Source of the DNA: Gigantopelta aegis
Taxonomy: Eukaryota > Mollusca > Gastropoda > Neomphalida > Peltospiridae
Assembly: GCF_016097555.1 (NCBI RefSeq)
Contig: NC_054708.1
Location: 26,799,572-26,863,571 of the forward strand
Length of the DNA: 64,000 nt
Direction of reading: 5' to 3'
Shown here: positions 44,401 to 57,900 of the stretch, in pieces
Layout of the letters: each line of letters begins with the position of its first letter
Numbering within the stretch: position 1 is the stretch's first letter
Notes under the pieces: model-generated
What the model saw: only the letters and a program-made list of their open reading frames with translations
What the model was told of the DNA's origin: nothing
Databases searched by the model: none
Made by a program: the position numbers and the translations under genes

Positions 44401-45244
44401 TTCAGAGCAAGCTATTGTAGCGCACGCCTGTCGTGGGCGCAAGTGCTTGCGGAGCAAGCTCTTTCGTCCAAGACAGAAAGTTGGGGGGGGGGGGGGGGGG
44501 GGACCGCCTGCACTGGCAGGTGCAAGGGAGCACCAGCAGTCCGACCGGGATCGGTAGCAGGCGGGGGTGGGTGGTGGTGCTATGGAATTTTGAATGGAGC
44601 AGTTAATATGCCAAAGAGAAAAGGTGCGCAGTTTTGATTTGAAGGAATTTTGACGCGAATTTTGAATGGTCAGTCTAAACTGTAAAGGGTAGTAGAGCTA
44701 GTATAAGTTTTGACTTTAGTATATCGAGAGTGGCTCGTTAATTAGACCTAGGTGTTGCTGTGGTGTCTCCCTAGGTTGCCCATCGGGCCCTGAGAAAGGG
44801 CCTGACTGCTTCTGGTCGTGGCATGACAACCCAGGGGAGACTCGTGCAATGTGGTAACACCGGTAGGTAGGCGGCCGTTTCAGGGGGTCCAGATCGTTGT
44901 GTCGGTCTTGCAGCCGTTGTTATTCCTCCATCTCCAAATCACCAAGTACACACCAGCAGCTTTTTGGGGTTTGGGTAGGGTAGGCTGATATTCTTTTGTT
45001 CAGCCATTCCATGGGTGCAGTGCAATTTTTGTACTCGAAGTTGATATTCTTTTGTTCAGCTCCTTATTAGAGTACGTGCTGGGCCATTAACTGGGTGCGG
45101 GTGCATTGTTATGATTAGGCAATGCACCCTGTGTACTGTTGCAGAGCATGTTGTTTTGTATGTATTCCCTATTATGGTGTTTAGGTTGTTCCTATTGTCC
45201 TAGCATCCTATCGAGTATAATGCAACCAACGTCTTTTCAGAGCC

Positions 45245-45275
<31 letters not shown>

Positions 45276-46695
45276 AGCCTTGGATTATAATGAAATACAA
45301 GGTCAGATGGGGAGTTATTCTAGCTTATCTATCTAATTTGAAGGGGGTTGTCCCTTATAGTGTAGTATATTGGTTAAAAAAGCAGTGCTTTAACATATAT
45401 ACATAGTTCGTAAAAGAAATAAAGAGGGTTCCATTTATTGGCAAAGACATTCTTGATTTCTGTTTTGTTTTTATATATATTTTATTTGTATACCAAAGAC
45501 TCAGTGTGATTACTGGTAGTCACCTTATTATTACATGTGTTATAAATGCCCCGATGCGTCGGTTAACCCACGTTTTATTTTAATGTAGTATATTTCCCTA
45601 TTCCTAGAGTAGAGGAAATATCCTTTTTGAGGTGGGGGGGTGTGTGACGGCACATGCTCTTAATTTTGTTTTCGCCTGTGGCGATATTAATTGTTTTAGA
45701 AGGCCGTGTGCATTTCCAATATGCACTTAAGCCCAGTTGGCCAGTAGTTACGTAATACCTCCGCGGGTGCGGTTTTTACATCCGTGATTTTGGCGACTAG
45801 GCGTCATTGAGTATGGCCATCTAAGAGAAAATTCCCGCCATGGTCGCTGTGAAAATATCACTTGATAGGGGGAGGGCCGCGATGTACCCCAGGCGATATT
45901 CGGTTTTATGATAAATAGCTAGGGTTTTAGAGATATCGGGGAGAAACATAGGAAGGCTTCCAGGGATCGCTGTCCGTTTGGACTTGGTAATTATATATTT
46001 TCTGCTCTGTGTATAACCTTGATGTGATTGATGTGACTTTAAATATTTTAATACTGTATTATACCAATATTATTTAGACGTTGCTGCCGGTCATCTGATG
46101 CAGTAATACTGTAGGCTCACTGTTCTATATATATAAAAAGCTTAACCAGTCATCCTAGAGGACCTAGGTAAACTGTAGGTTATTGTCTTTATTGTGATAG
46201 GTACCGGTATTAAGTATGTATTACAAGGTTACTGAACGAGTAGTAAGGGTTAATTAAAAATTAACCAGTTAGGAATAGAGTTGTAATTCCTTTATTAATT
46301 AAGTTCTCCTGGAAGCGTTTCTCAATTATCACACGTGTGGGTGTGGTGTCACGGTGAAGTTAGCATATTGTGTAAACTAGACACCTAGAGATTAACTAAT
46401 TAAGTGATCAGTTCTGGGTTGTTGTTATTTGTTGTTGTTAATTAACTACTGCGGCAGTACATTTGTCAGCGTAGGTTAATACAGATTCCAAAGTGTATTG
46501 TGTTTTTGTTGTGTTTTCTAGTGAACTAAACGTGCTATAATAATATATACTTATATAAGATCTAATCTCTGATCATACCTAGACGAGCCAGAGGGTATAA
46601 CTGCCTGTTACAGAGAGATCTAATAGATATACAGTTAGGAGAGATATTTGGACAATCGTGTTTCATTCAGTTACGGGTATTATAGGATCCCCGTG

Positions 46696-46767
<72 letters not shown>

Positions 46768-49454
46768 ATGGTTATATATATAAAAACTGGTTTGTTCTTT
46801 GAAAAATCAATAACTAGGATACTTATTTGATGCAAAACGTGAAAATGCTTTTAAAGTTTTGAATTCTAACTACCTTTTACTTTTACTGAACCAATCAGTT
46901 ACTGTGCCTCAAATCTTTTTCAAAGAATAGACAATCCGGATCTTAGATTTTTAGTTTGGTTTCAGCAATACTAATCTCATGACATTTATGAGCTTGCTGA
47001 CTTCTCACCCAACAATTTCTGTCTTGCACAGATGTGCGGGCGGGACGTAGCCCAGTGGTACAGCGCTCGCTCGATGCGCGGTCGGTGTAGGATCGATCCC
47101 CGTTGGTGGGCCCATTGGTGTTTGGTGGCATTGAGTGCGTCGTTAAATAAAACAGTTCTTTATTTCTTTCTTGCACAGATGGTGGGAACAAAAATAGTCT
47201 GTGTGCCCACGATGGACGTACTTGAATACATCGAGTGATATAGACATTTTCATTCATTTCTGTAACTGAAAACGTTGTACAAAGGACAATGGTGATGATG
47301 GTGGTGATATCAGTACAACTTCTTATTATCTATGAACATATTGGGCTTTTTTCTCGTTTTAATTAGTGCAACAAGACTGGCATATCAAATACCGTGGTTT
47401 GTGCTGTCCTGTCTGTGAAAAAGTGCTGGTAACAGATCCCTTGACCATGTTGCTGCTAATGGGGAAAAAATGTAGCGGGTTTCTTATCAAGATTACGTGC
47501 TAAACTTACCAAATGTTTCACATTCAATAGCCGATAATTAACAGTCAGTGTGCTCTAGTTGTGTCGTTAAACATACAGTTAAAGTTTTATTTTTCATTAA
47601 AGTCATTCACTTGTGTACTTTTTCTATTTGGCATAAAATACATTTGGTGCTACTACAACACAAAGGGATTGTAAGCAATGTGTTGACAATAAAATCTAAC
47701 CCTCGTATAGACTGGATGCGTGCGTGCGTCCGATTAAACAAATCGAAATACATTAGTTTCAACGAGAGCGTCTAGACTGGACGCTTGCGATGCGTGCGCC
47801 TGCAAAACGCATGCTTAAAGTTTCTTTTTGTTTTAACGACACCACTAGAGCACATTTATTTATTAATCATCGGCTATTACATGTCAAACATATGGTCATT
47901 TTGACAGTCATACAGAGGAACCCCACTACATCGTTCCATTAGTAGCAAGGGATCTTTTATATGCACCATCCCACAGACAGGATAGCACATACCACGGCCT
48001 TTGATATACCAGTCGTGGTGCACTGGCTGGAAAGAGAAATAGCCCAATGGGCCCACCGATAGGGATCGATCCTAGACCGACCGCGCATCAAGCGAGCGCT
48101 TTACCACTAGGTGGCCTCAGACCACAATTAATTTCGCTATATGTTTCTGTATTGCCTTTGTGGCTATAACATTTTTAATATCAGCAGGCCGGTGGATTTT
48201 TGTATGTACCTTTGCCTGCCTGGGGGACACATACCCTGAAAAGGACAACCCTGTTGTCCAGCTCTTTCTCCCAGCATATTGATTTAAACAAACACACCCT
48301 CTAAACCAGGCCGGAGAACTCCCATTTTACACAAAAAGCACTACTGGTGCATGGGCCGAAATTACCACAAACAAGTCTTTAATGTCAACAAGTTACACAT
48401 GTTTATAAACTACATGCTCTCCCCTGTTACTTCAGTCAAATAGTTGCCACTTCATTGCTGTCTGCCATGAAATAATCACAGTCAAACAGTAGACTACTTG
48501 CGCGGACAAATTTCCGGATTTTCGACAACCAAATGGGAAGATAACTGTAATCTGAGGCCAGGTTACGTCCCGCCCCTACAAAACGCATGCAGCCAGCCGC
48601 AATGAAATAATAGTATATGGTGTATATGGCCACACCGGAAGCAGCAGACACAGCAGACGCAAATAGTCGGACCACACGCACGCACCGCATCCGGTCTATA
48701 GGAGCCTTAACATATTTTGCACGGCGTAATGACTAGTATGAGTGCCTTTGAAAGGAATCCTTACGGAAATACATAATAGAACAAGTCTGTTTGTTTGTTT
48801 TGTTTAACGACACCACTAGAGCAAATTTATTTATTAATCATCGACTATTGGATGTCAAACATTTGGTAATTTGACATAGTCTCAAAGAGGACACCCGCTA
48901 CATTTTTTTTTCCCATTAGTATCAAAATATATTTTATATGCACCATGCCACAGACGGGATAGCACATGCCACGGCCTTTGATAAACCAGTCGTGGTGCAC
49001 TGGCTGGAACAAGAAATAGCCCAATGGGCCCACCGACGGGAGTCGATTCTAGACCGACAGCGCATCAAGCGAGCGCTTTACCACTGGGCTACGTCCTGCC
49101 CCCTTACTAGAACAAGAAACAGAAAAAACCCAGGCTCAAAATATGAATTTATTTCAGCGGCCTATTCTGCAGACGATGTTGGACGTCTTCATAAGGATCT
49201 GTTCACGAACTACAGCATACACGTCCGTCCGAAAATGAACCAGAGTGAAGCGACCATCATGGAAATTAGCATGTCTTTTATCCTCATCCACCAACTGGTA
49301 ATCCCACATGAAGATTTTTCAATATATTATTATTTCTACTTCTTCTTCTATCGCAGCTATATATAAAGATTGCTTATTTCTATTTCTGTTGCAACGAAAT
49401 GGAATAGTAACACTATATTTGGTAGGGCCGCGGAATAGAAGGCGCGGTGGCCAT

Positions 49455-49498
<44 letters not shown>

Positions 49499-49623
49499 GC
49501 ACACACACACACACACACACATACACACACACACCACACACACATACACACGCGCATACACGCACGCACACGTACACACACGCACACCACACCACACCAC
49601 ACCACACCACGCCCCCACACCAC

Positions 49624-49662
<39 letters not shown>

Positions 49663-52600
49663 CTTCCCGTTATTGTTCTCAAAAGGCTGAAAATTCCGTG
49701 TTTGAACATGTGAAATTCAAAGTTTTATCAGGGAGTATATATCCAAATACAGGTTCAGGCCGTTGGGCCATCAAATTTCCATCATTTAAATAGTCCGCGG
49801 GCCCTTTTATATTCTTTTTTTTCTATCGCAACCATACAAAGACTATATAAGACTATTTCTACTTCTTATATCGCAAAATTGTTAAGATTCCTAATTTCTT
49901 TTTTACCTACAAACTTTGTATTTTTACCATATTTAAAAAAAAAAATATTGCCTTTTAAATATAATTATGTAGATATATTTGTTCATGCATGTTAAAGCAT
50001 TTTATTTTATTTATTATTTATTTAGGATATGAAGACACAAATACTGAAATCAAGCGGATGGCTAAACACAGTGAGTTATTCTTTAAAATACAGATACGGT
50101 AATTAAAAATCGAGGTATAGCATTACTTATATACACATAGTACAGTCTCTGCGTCTAATGAAATAAATACAATGTATGACACTACAGTATCCATAACCCA
50201 GGATACTGCTAATCATATAAGCGGCAGCAGATTTCCTCATCGGAAACTTATCTTTAATTATCTTTGCGGTCCTTAACCTTATGTAACCGTAAATGAAAAT
50301 GTGTCGAGTGCATATTTAGATAAAATAGTTCTTCCTTCTTTTCTTATTCATTTTGTACTGACTTTTAGATCATACTATTATCCTGGCGTGATGTTTTCGA
50401 TCGGATGTTAGCGAAAACTTAGTATATAATAAAAATGGCAAATGAATATATTTTCGATCATTTTAATAGTTAATGACCGGCTCTTTGAGACGGTGTTATG
50501 GTGGTGCGCCATTACAGGGCCGTAGCTAGGAGTTTTTGTTTGGGGAGGGGGGCAACTGAGTAGTTAATAGTCTAAAACTCCTTAAACGGTTAAGAAATTT
50601 TTTTTCTTTAAGTTTCTATAATTTTTTCCGGATTTTTCTCGGGGGGGGGGGGGGGGGGGGGCAACTGCTCCCTCACCCTCCCCCCGCTAGTTAGGGGATT
50701 GCATTAAATAATGTCTTATTTTACACGTTTAATAACTGAAGGTATGAATATGTATAACTTACATAGTATGTTCGTTTTTGTCAAATATAAATGTCGGTTA
50801 TATTCATTCAGTGGTACAAATAGTAAATAGAAACCAGTTATCATTTATTACATACTGGGTGGGTGTAGTGGCACAAAACCACGTGAGATACAATGCCTTT
50901 TATTTTTTAACTGCCTGCATCCATTAGAAGTTTTACAACCGAGATTATTCAAACTTTAATACTTCTCCTTAACTTCATAAAACAACATAATATGACCCGT
51001 CTAATCTTCCATATATCTTATATTAATTTTGGCAGAATGATCCAGGTGCGGATGCTGGGGATCGGGGGTCGTGGGTTAAAAAAAACACCCTGTTCAATAT
51101 ATTTGTACCCTGTAAGAATCATGGGTATGGATAACTAAAATGTATGTAGTGCAGTATGTAGTGCAGTCAGTATACACGATATAGTACCATTTGACCACTC
51201 GTATTAAAGGCACAGGCCCTAGTTTCAACTCGTAAAAATAGACACTAAGTTTAGTTAATCTACAAACCTGTAACACAGTTGGATAAAGTTACAACAAAGT
51301 GAAAGAAGAGACTGTGACGATGAAACCGAAAAATATCTTCCTTAAAAAATAGACTAGAACTCGAATCAATAACCGCTACTTCTCTGACGCACGTGCGTTT
51401 CTAAAAATATGATAAATGCATTTTGTGACATTAGAAACAATAGGATGACCAGAAACACTTCGATTTCAATCGTAGATACGGAAATGGATAATCTAAAGAA
51501 TAAAATATAAGTAATGTTTGATTTCAGTGATCATAAACGGCTCTTAATAGTGAAAAAAGATATGCTGTAGTGTTTAAAAACTAGGGTATGTCCCTTTAAT
51601 GCTATAGGTCTCTGCTATCCATTCATACAACGTTCAAAAAATGAAATCGTTTAATAAGGTCAGCAGAGGTCAAAAGGTCATAATTTTTTTCATCGAACCC
51701 TAAAATCTGGGCCATTTTTTCGTCAAATCTTTCTCTTATTTCTATAAAATGTGGTTTATCGAATCTTTTTAACAGTTTTTTTATGCTTCTAGGTGTACAT
51801 AAGAGGAAAAGAACAAATTTAGTTAACTGGTTCCGATATAAAATATATAATGGCATGGTTTTCGTGATATGTCGGAATTTCCGATATTTAAGGGTGGGGG
51901 AAACATAATGCCACATAACTCTGTACGGCTTAACGGTAGGACTATATATTAACATATATATAAAGATTATGATTATTGAAAGAATATGATTAATACCAGA
52001 AATAAGTCATAAAATACACATGAAGCGACTTACCGTGTTATCGGTCAGAGCAACAGGAAGTAAATCCTCACCACGACCGTAACCACTCAAATGAAACCGT
52101 ACGAGCAACGGGCAACTCATTTTACGTGCCCCTATCCACGAAGGTTCAGGCACGCCCACCACGGATTTAGCCTCTGACTTCGCCAGTGACTAACTCCGGA
52201 GCAGGAGGGGGGGGGGGGTAAGTTTGAGGTGGGCGGAATTTGGAAAAAAGCCATTTAGTAAGGTCAACACGAGCGCGGACCAAATAGCAGACACTTCGCA
52301 AACTTGAAGTACACCGAGTGGGAGCCGTGCTCTGATTGGCTGAATTTCGATTCCTCGGTGAAGCCTGTATTTTACCTAAGTCTACAAAGAGTAACTGCAT
52401 CCAAAACATGTCCGGACTCTAAAATTTAACCCAAAGTAGTTAAGACTGCTCAGCCAAAAGGTTTTTAAGGTGATTTTGAGCAATTGAACGGGCGCCAAAG
52501 TAAAATGCGTTAGACTACTTATAAAAAAAAATAAACAAAAGAATTTTGAACTGCTTTCGAAATGTTTAAAGTCTAACTAGCCCAATAAAAGAGGTTGGTA

Positions 52601-54403
52601 CTCACGGAGGTAAAGGTTGTTAGGAGGTTGAGGGCTACGGCGAGCCGATGAAGTCGGTGGCGTCCAGATGCGGAAGATCATGCCGGTAGGGAGAGGCTGC
52701 TACCATCTTTGTGATGTAACTGTAATCACTCCCCGCTAGGATTTTGAGGACACGATGTAGTGACGGGTTGTCCATCTCCTTAAGTAGCAGCGCTTGATTA
52801 TATCTTCCCTTCCGGCGAACGGTGACGCAAACTGCGTTGATATCCACATCAACCTGGACTCGATGGACAGCAAATTCCCCTTCATCGGGCTCGGTAGGTA
52901 GCGGATGGTAAGCGTTGTGCTTCGGCTCACTAATGAGTTGGCGCACGTCCTCTATGTTGGTTTTCATCAGCTGTTGGAACCGCGGGTGGAGTTTGCCGGC
53001 CTTAAGTGACCATGGTCCCTCTGTTGGTTTCTCTGGCTTCGGTGGTTTAGTAGGGCGACTTGGCTTGGCTGGGGTGGCACTCGGGGGAGTGGTAGCCTTC
53101 CTCTTAACAACAGCCGTCTTCCGGGCCTGGGTCTCAGCGGATGTCACCGGTTTAATCGGCGATAGGTCCGGAAACCCAGAAGTAAATGCAGGCGGAGCGG
53201 GTCTGACGTACGATGAACTGCAGAGCGAGTCCGGCACGTCAGTTTCCTCGGGTCCTGTTGAGGGGACGTTGATGACTGGGGCCGAGACCACTTCCATCTT
53301 CGTCTTCCTCTTCAGTTGAGCGGCGTTCGGCGGTCCAGCAGACGGAGTCGCTGCCGGCGGTTTAGCCGCCGGTTTTGACTCCCCCTGCGCCGCCGCTGGC
53401 GCACGTCTTCTCTTCCTCCATCTTCCCTTCTTCTGGATCCGGTCTCCGTACACCAAGGTCACGGTTGCCCGTGACCCGGTGTACGAGACTCGATACTCCA
53501 ATAACATTCCATATGTTTTCATCAGTTCCCCCAGGTGGGGGGGGGGGGGAGGTCGAGAGAACAAGGACTAACGTCCGTCTTCATCGTTGAAAAAATTTGA
53601 ATGCGCGTACAGGAAACCGTCGTAGCTTATATACAGCTGTTAATGTCTTGAGAAGTCACATCGGGACGTAATTCGGTGGTAGAGCGCTCGCCTGAAATAT
53701 AGGTCCTTCAATGTTCTCGGTACTTTTTTCCATTCCAACCAATACCCGCCGACTGGTACATAAAAACTGACCTTTACTCGTTTGTTTCCGTTTCAGTATT
53801 TTTCTAGATGGCTGAACATGGATGCCTTTACATGGTTGGAAATTCCTTCTGACACAGTTTGCAGCCATTTCTAGGCCTGATTTTGGCAAATGTCCCAATA
53901 GATGACGAGGCAAAGCTGAAATTTTGAGCTCGACCCAAATCGGTGACCTTTTGACCTCTGATGACCTACTTTTGGGGTTCATTTGCATATTATGATATGT
54001 AATCGCTAGAGGACTTCAAAACAAACATTTTGAGTGGTGAATTACTATGATAGGGTGATTTTAAGGAACGTTATTCCAAATTAAGTTTCCCCTACCCCCA
54101 AAATTTGCTTCGGAGTTTTTCCCACACACTATTCAGTTTTCAGGGTGAAAGTGACAGAAAGCTACTCGATACGGAAGGCTATCACCTCATGTTATTATCT
54201 ACATGCATAGACCTATCGACAAAAACCTATGAGCCTTAGTCCCTCTGGTGGTACCAAATTCTTGTCTGGCCCATGGACAAAAGGCCGTGATATCTACTAT
54301 CTTGCCTTTGGAAATGTGCAATAAATCAGTAAATAAATCCCTTGCTGCCTTTATCGGTAGAAGTAACTTGTGTAATGGAAGCAGTTTTATTTTAATTCTC
54401 TCT

Positions 54404-54470
<67 letters not shown>

Positions 54471-54517
54471 TCTCATTCTCTCATTCTTTCTCTCATTCTG
54501 TCTCATCTCTCATTCAC

Positions 54518-54598
<81 letters not shown>

Positions 54599-54681
54599 CT
54601 TTCTCATTCTCTCTCCCATTCACTCTCTCATTCTCTGTCTCATCTCTCATTCACTCTCATTCTGTCTCATCTCTCATTCTC

Positions 54682-54770
<89 letters not shown>

Positions 54771-54829
54771 CTTTCTCATTCTCTCTCCCATTCACTCTCT
54801 CTCATTCTCTGTCTCATCTCTCATTCACT

Positions 54830-54922
<93 letters not shown>

Positions 54923-57900
54923 AAGTGTGTCTAAATGTTCATATATTAGATTTTGTTTTTAGATCTCCTTAGTTATTAGTTTTTGTATTTGGTAGAGATG
55001 GACGGACGAGTTCCTGACGTGGGAGCCCGAGGATTACGGTGGGGTTGATATGCTGACCGTTCCAGAGACGTTTATCTGGAAACCCGATCTCCTGCCCTAT
55101 AATATGTAAGCGTTAGTCATCTTATCTTGCCCGTCTATCTTTATAATCTTATAGTATGTATTGTACGATGACATTTTTGTTTTTTAATTTCATTTTGCCC
55201 TCGAAAGTCCTTTTTTTTTTTGTACAATAAAAAATAAATGTATTTCCATTGGATGAAAGGATAACTTTTGTAACCTCTACTGTAATTACAACACCGTTTC
55301 ATCCTAAAAAAAAACCCAAATTGTAAATAATTTCGGTTTGATTTAACGTAAGAAGAAAAGTAAACGTGTTTTGGAAATTATAAAAAAAAAAATTCAATTT
55401 TTATGTGCAATTTAAAAAATATTTGCTTCATAAATAAATAAAACTAATATATACCAATGTCATAGTAAGAAAATTACGCTTTCGGCGTTATGGACGCCAT
55501 TTTAGTTTATGGACTGGTGTAGTCTTCATACGAGATAACTCTATTTATTAATTTCACTACAAAGGGACCGACAAGAAAATACAAATCAGTTATCTCATTA
55601 TAGCAAGACTATACCAGTGCATAAAACCAAACTACTGTGGTTTGTATTAGTTTTATTTATTTCTAAACCGAATATTTTTTTAATTGCCACAACCTATTGT
55701 CGATATTGGGAGTTTTTTATTTCCAAAACACTTTTACTTTTTTTCTTACGTCAAACCAAACCGAAATTATTTACAACCCCCCCCCAAAAAACACACAAAA
55801 AACAAACATTTATAGGAGGATGTGATGTTACTGTTATGTATATTCCAGTGTGGATGGCAGACGGAAATTTGGCTCCACGGAATTCCTCGTGAAGATCATG
55901 GCAGACGGCCGAATTTTTTGGGACCCGGACTTTATCCTTGAAACCCGGTGTCCGGTGGATATCACGTACTTCCCGTTTGGTACACAGATGTGCCAGATAG
56001 AACTTCTTAGCTGGGAACTGGACCGGAAGCAGCTAGCACTAACGGTTGTATACAGCTGCTATTCCCTTTATCACACATCTTATCTGTACCAATACATTTG
56101 GTAATTTTAGTCGATCAGGGCCCCGTTCGACGAAGCGATCTTAGTTAAGATCATCTTAAGTGCATAAGGTCGTTAGGCGCTTCGGGTAATCTCAGCGCTA
56201 AGGTCGCTTTGTGCATAGACGTACGGGTTCCCATTTTTGTAAGGGGACAGGACGATTTTTGCCCAAATTAAACAACAAAAGTGCCAGAATCTAGATTACA
56301 ACGTTTATTCATATTGCCATTATTGCCAAACAGCTATTATAGGGTTGCAAACGAATCTCCACGCATTTTTATATAGATTACAACTAATATCGTGGGTAGA
56401 ATGCATTGCTTATTTATTTTCCAAATCAATATGGTTGTGGATTGACGTACCATAGGCCGTGTTGAATCCATATTGAAAATCATCTAAAAACAGTTCCTAA
56501 GTTTAACACTGAATTTTTCTCAATCCCTCTAGACAATTATTCCAAATATTATTTATTATTTTATTATATCATCATTATTTATAGTCATTACTTAATTATT
56601 TCTCTTTCTCTTTTTAGACACCCCAGAAAATACCAAGTCTAGACTGGTGTATTAAAAACGGCGAGTTCGACATCAAAGGTTCATCCATTGTTCACTTCAA
56701 GGAGTGGTCGGTAGACATCTTGAAATTCAGCCTCGTTTTGAAACGACGCGTCCTCTTCTACGTATTCGCTCTGGTCCTGCCAGTGGTCCTGCTCTCGCTT
56801 CTCTGCATCGTCAGCTACCTCGTTCCCATGGAGTCTGGCGAACGCATGACCATCTCAATGACGACGTTACTGTCGTTCACTGTGTATATGGGCGTGGTCG
56901 ACGAGCTGATGCCAAAAACCTCCGAGAACATTTCCTTGTTGGGTGAGATGTTAAGATACGATTCTTGTGGCGTCATTAATTTTTTATAAAAAGGAGTCCC
57001 ATGTGTATGTGTATTTATTAAAAATATTCTTCTAGTAGCAGGGGAGTAGTCTTGTCTATACCTGGAGGCGGGGAAAGGGGTCGAATATGAACCTAGCGGA
57101 TCCTTTTAGCAATATTTCCCCATGGCATCTATATACACTAACAGGCAAAAGAAACTTATCACCTTGTTCAGTAGGTCCATAAAGAAAAACCAAGACAGTT
57201 GTGTTCTATATGATGATTATTTTACTGAAAGGAAAGAAAAAAAGAAAAAAATGTTGTATTTAACGACGCACTCAACACATTTCATTTACGGTTATATGGC
57301 GTCAGACATATGGTTAAGGACCACACAGATTTTGAGAGGAAACCCGCTGTCGCCACTACATGGGCTACTCTTCCGATTAGCAGCAAGGGATCTTTTATTT
57401 GCGCTTCCCACAGGCAGGATAGCACAAACCATGGCCTTTGTTGAACCAGTTATGGATCACTGGTCGGTGCAAGTGGTTTACACCTACCCATTGAGCCTTG
57501 CGGAGCACTCACTCAGGGTTTGGAGTCGGTATCTGGATTAAAAATCCCATGCCTCGACTGGGATCCGAACCCAGTACCTACCAGCCTGTAGACCGATGGC
57601 CTACCACGACGCCACCGAGGCCGGTTTTACTGAAAGGAATAATTTTTCAATGTCTTTACAAAAAAAAAGCATTGCCATATCGATAGTGCATTTGCTATAA
57701 GGCCGAGCGAAAGAGACATGGGGTCAAAATTAAAAATTACACAATCAGTCCCTTCAAAGGGTGCTTCTAAAGTCAAATCATGGGACAAGACATGTCCTCA
57801 GTAGCATGTGTGACCACCCCTTGCATCAATACACGTCAAAACACGTCTCCTCGTGGATGTCGTCAGTCGCCGGATGACGTCAGCAGTAAAACCTGTTCAA

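Larger units (their letters stand above)
39795..46698 (+). mobile_element. Ty3/Gypsy-type LTR element, broken, young
   Basis: A 6.9-kb fossil of the retrovirus-like Ty3/Gypsy group inserted in the TA tract of gene 2 intron 1, same orientation as the gene. Both ends are long LTRs starting TGTGA and ending TGACA. Between them are a primer-binding-site-like segment, a gag-like region with a zinc knuckle, pol represented only by fragments (an integrase-end GPY/F-like piece and an RNase H piece), a G-rich purine tract before the 3' LTR, and a short interspersed repeat at 44370-44480. The target duplication is hidden by the TA repeat. The LTRs are nearly identical by eye, so insertion is recent on a genomic scale. 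It is broken at several places and cannot be autonomous. Confidence 0.93.
47697..48710. repeat. MITE-like element with GTATAGACTGGATGCG ends
   Basis: The left CGTATAGACTGGATGCGTGC and the right end read as complement CCTATAGACCGGATGCGGTG are inverted. It contains the SINE at 47815-48578 and is older than it. The superfamily is uncertain (hAT-like is a guess). Confidence 0.7.
51657..53969. other. Candidate 2.3-kb unit bounded by inverted 23-bp words
   Basis: AGGTCAGCAGAGGTCAAAAG at 51657 and AGGTCATCAGAGGTCAAAAG on the minus strand at 53969 face each other across the antisense ORF below. Similarity weakens inward. A mobile unit is possible; so is chance placement of two copies of a common repeat. 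Confidence 0.4.

Noticed and set aside
49308-49793. His/Thr-repeat proteins on both strands
   Set aside because: Translation of a CA microsatellite in gene 2 intron 2.
53656-53988. 110-codon minus-strand frame with [15 protein letters not shown]
   Set aside because: It overlaps the AGGTCAAAAGGTCA repeat and a SINE head; probably repeat-derived.
54248-54934. 228-codon Ser/Leu repeat protein
   Set aside because: It is the translation of a CT microsatellite.
55617-55892. Alternative N-terminal extension of receptor exon 5
   Set aside because: It crosses a good acceptor (TATTCCAG) and is a poly-A/T-rich intron read-in.
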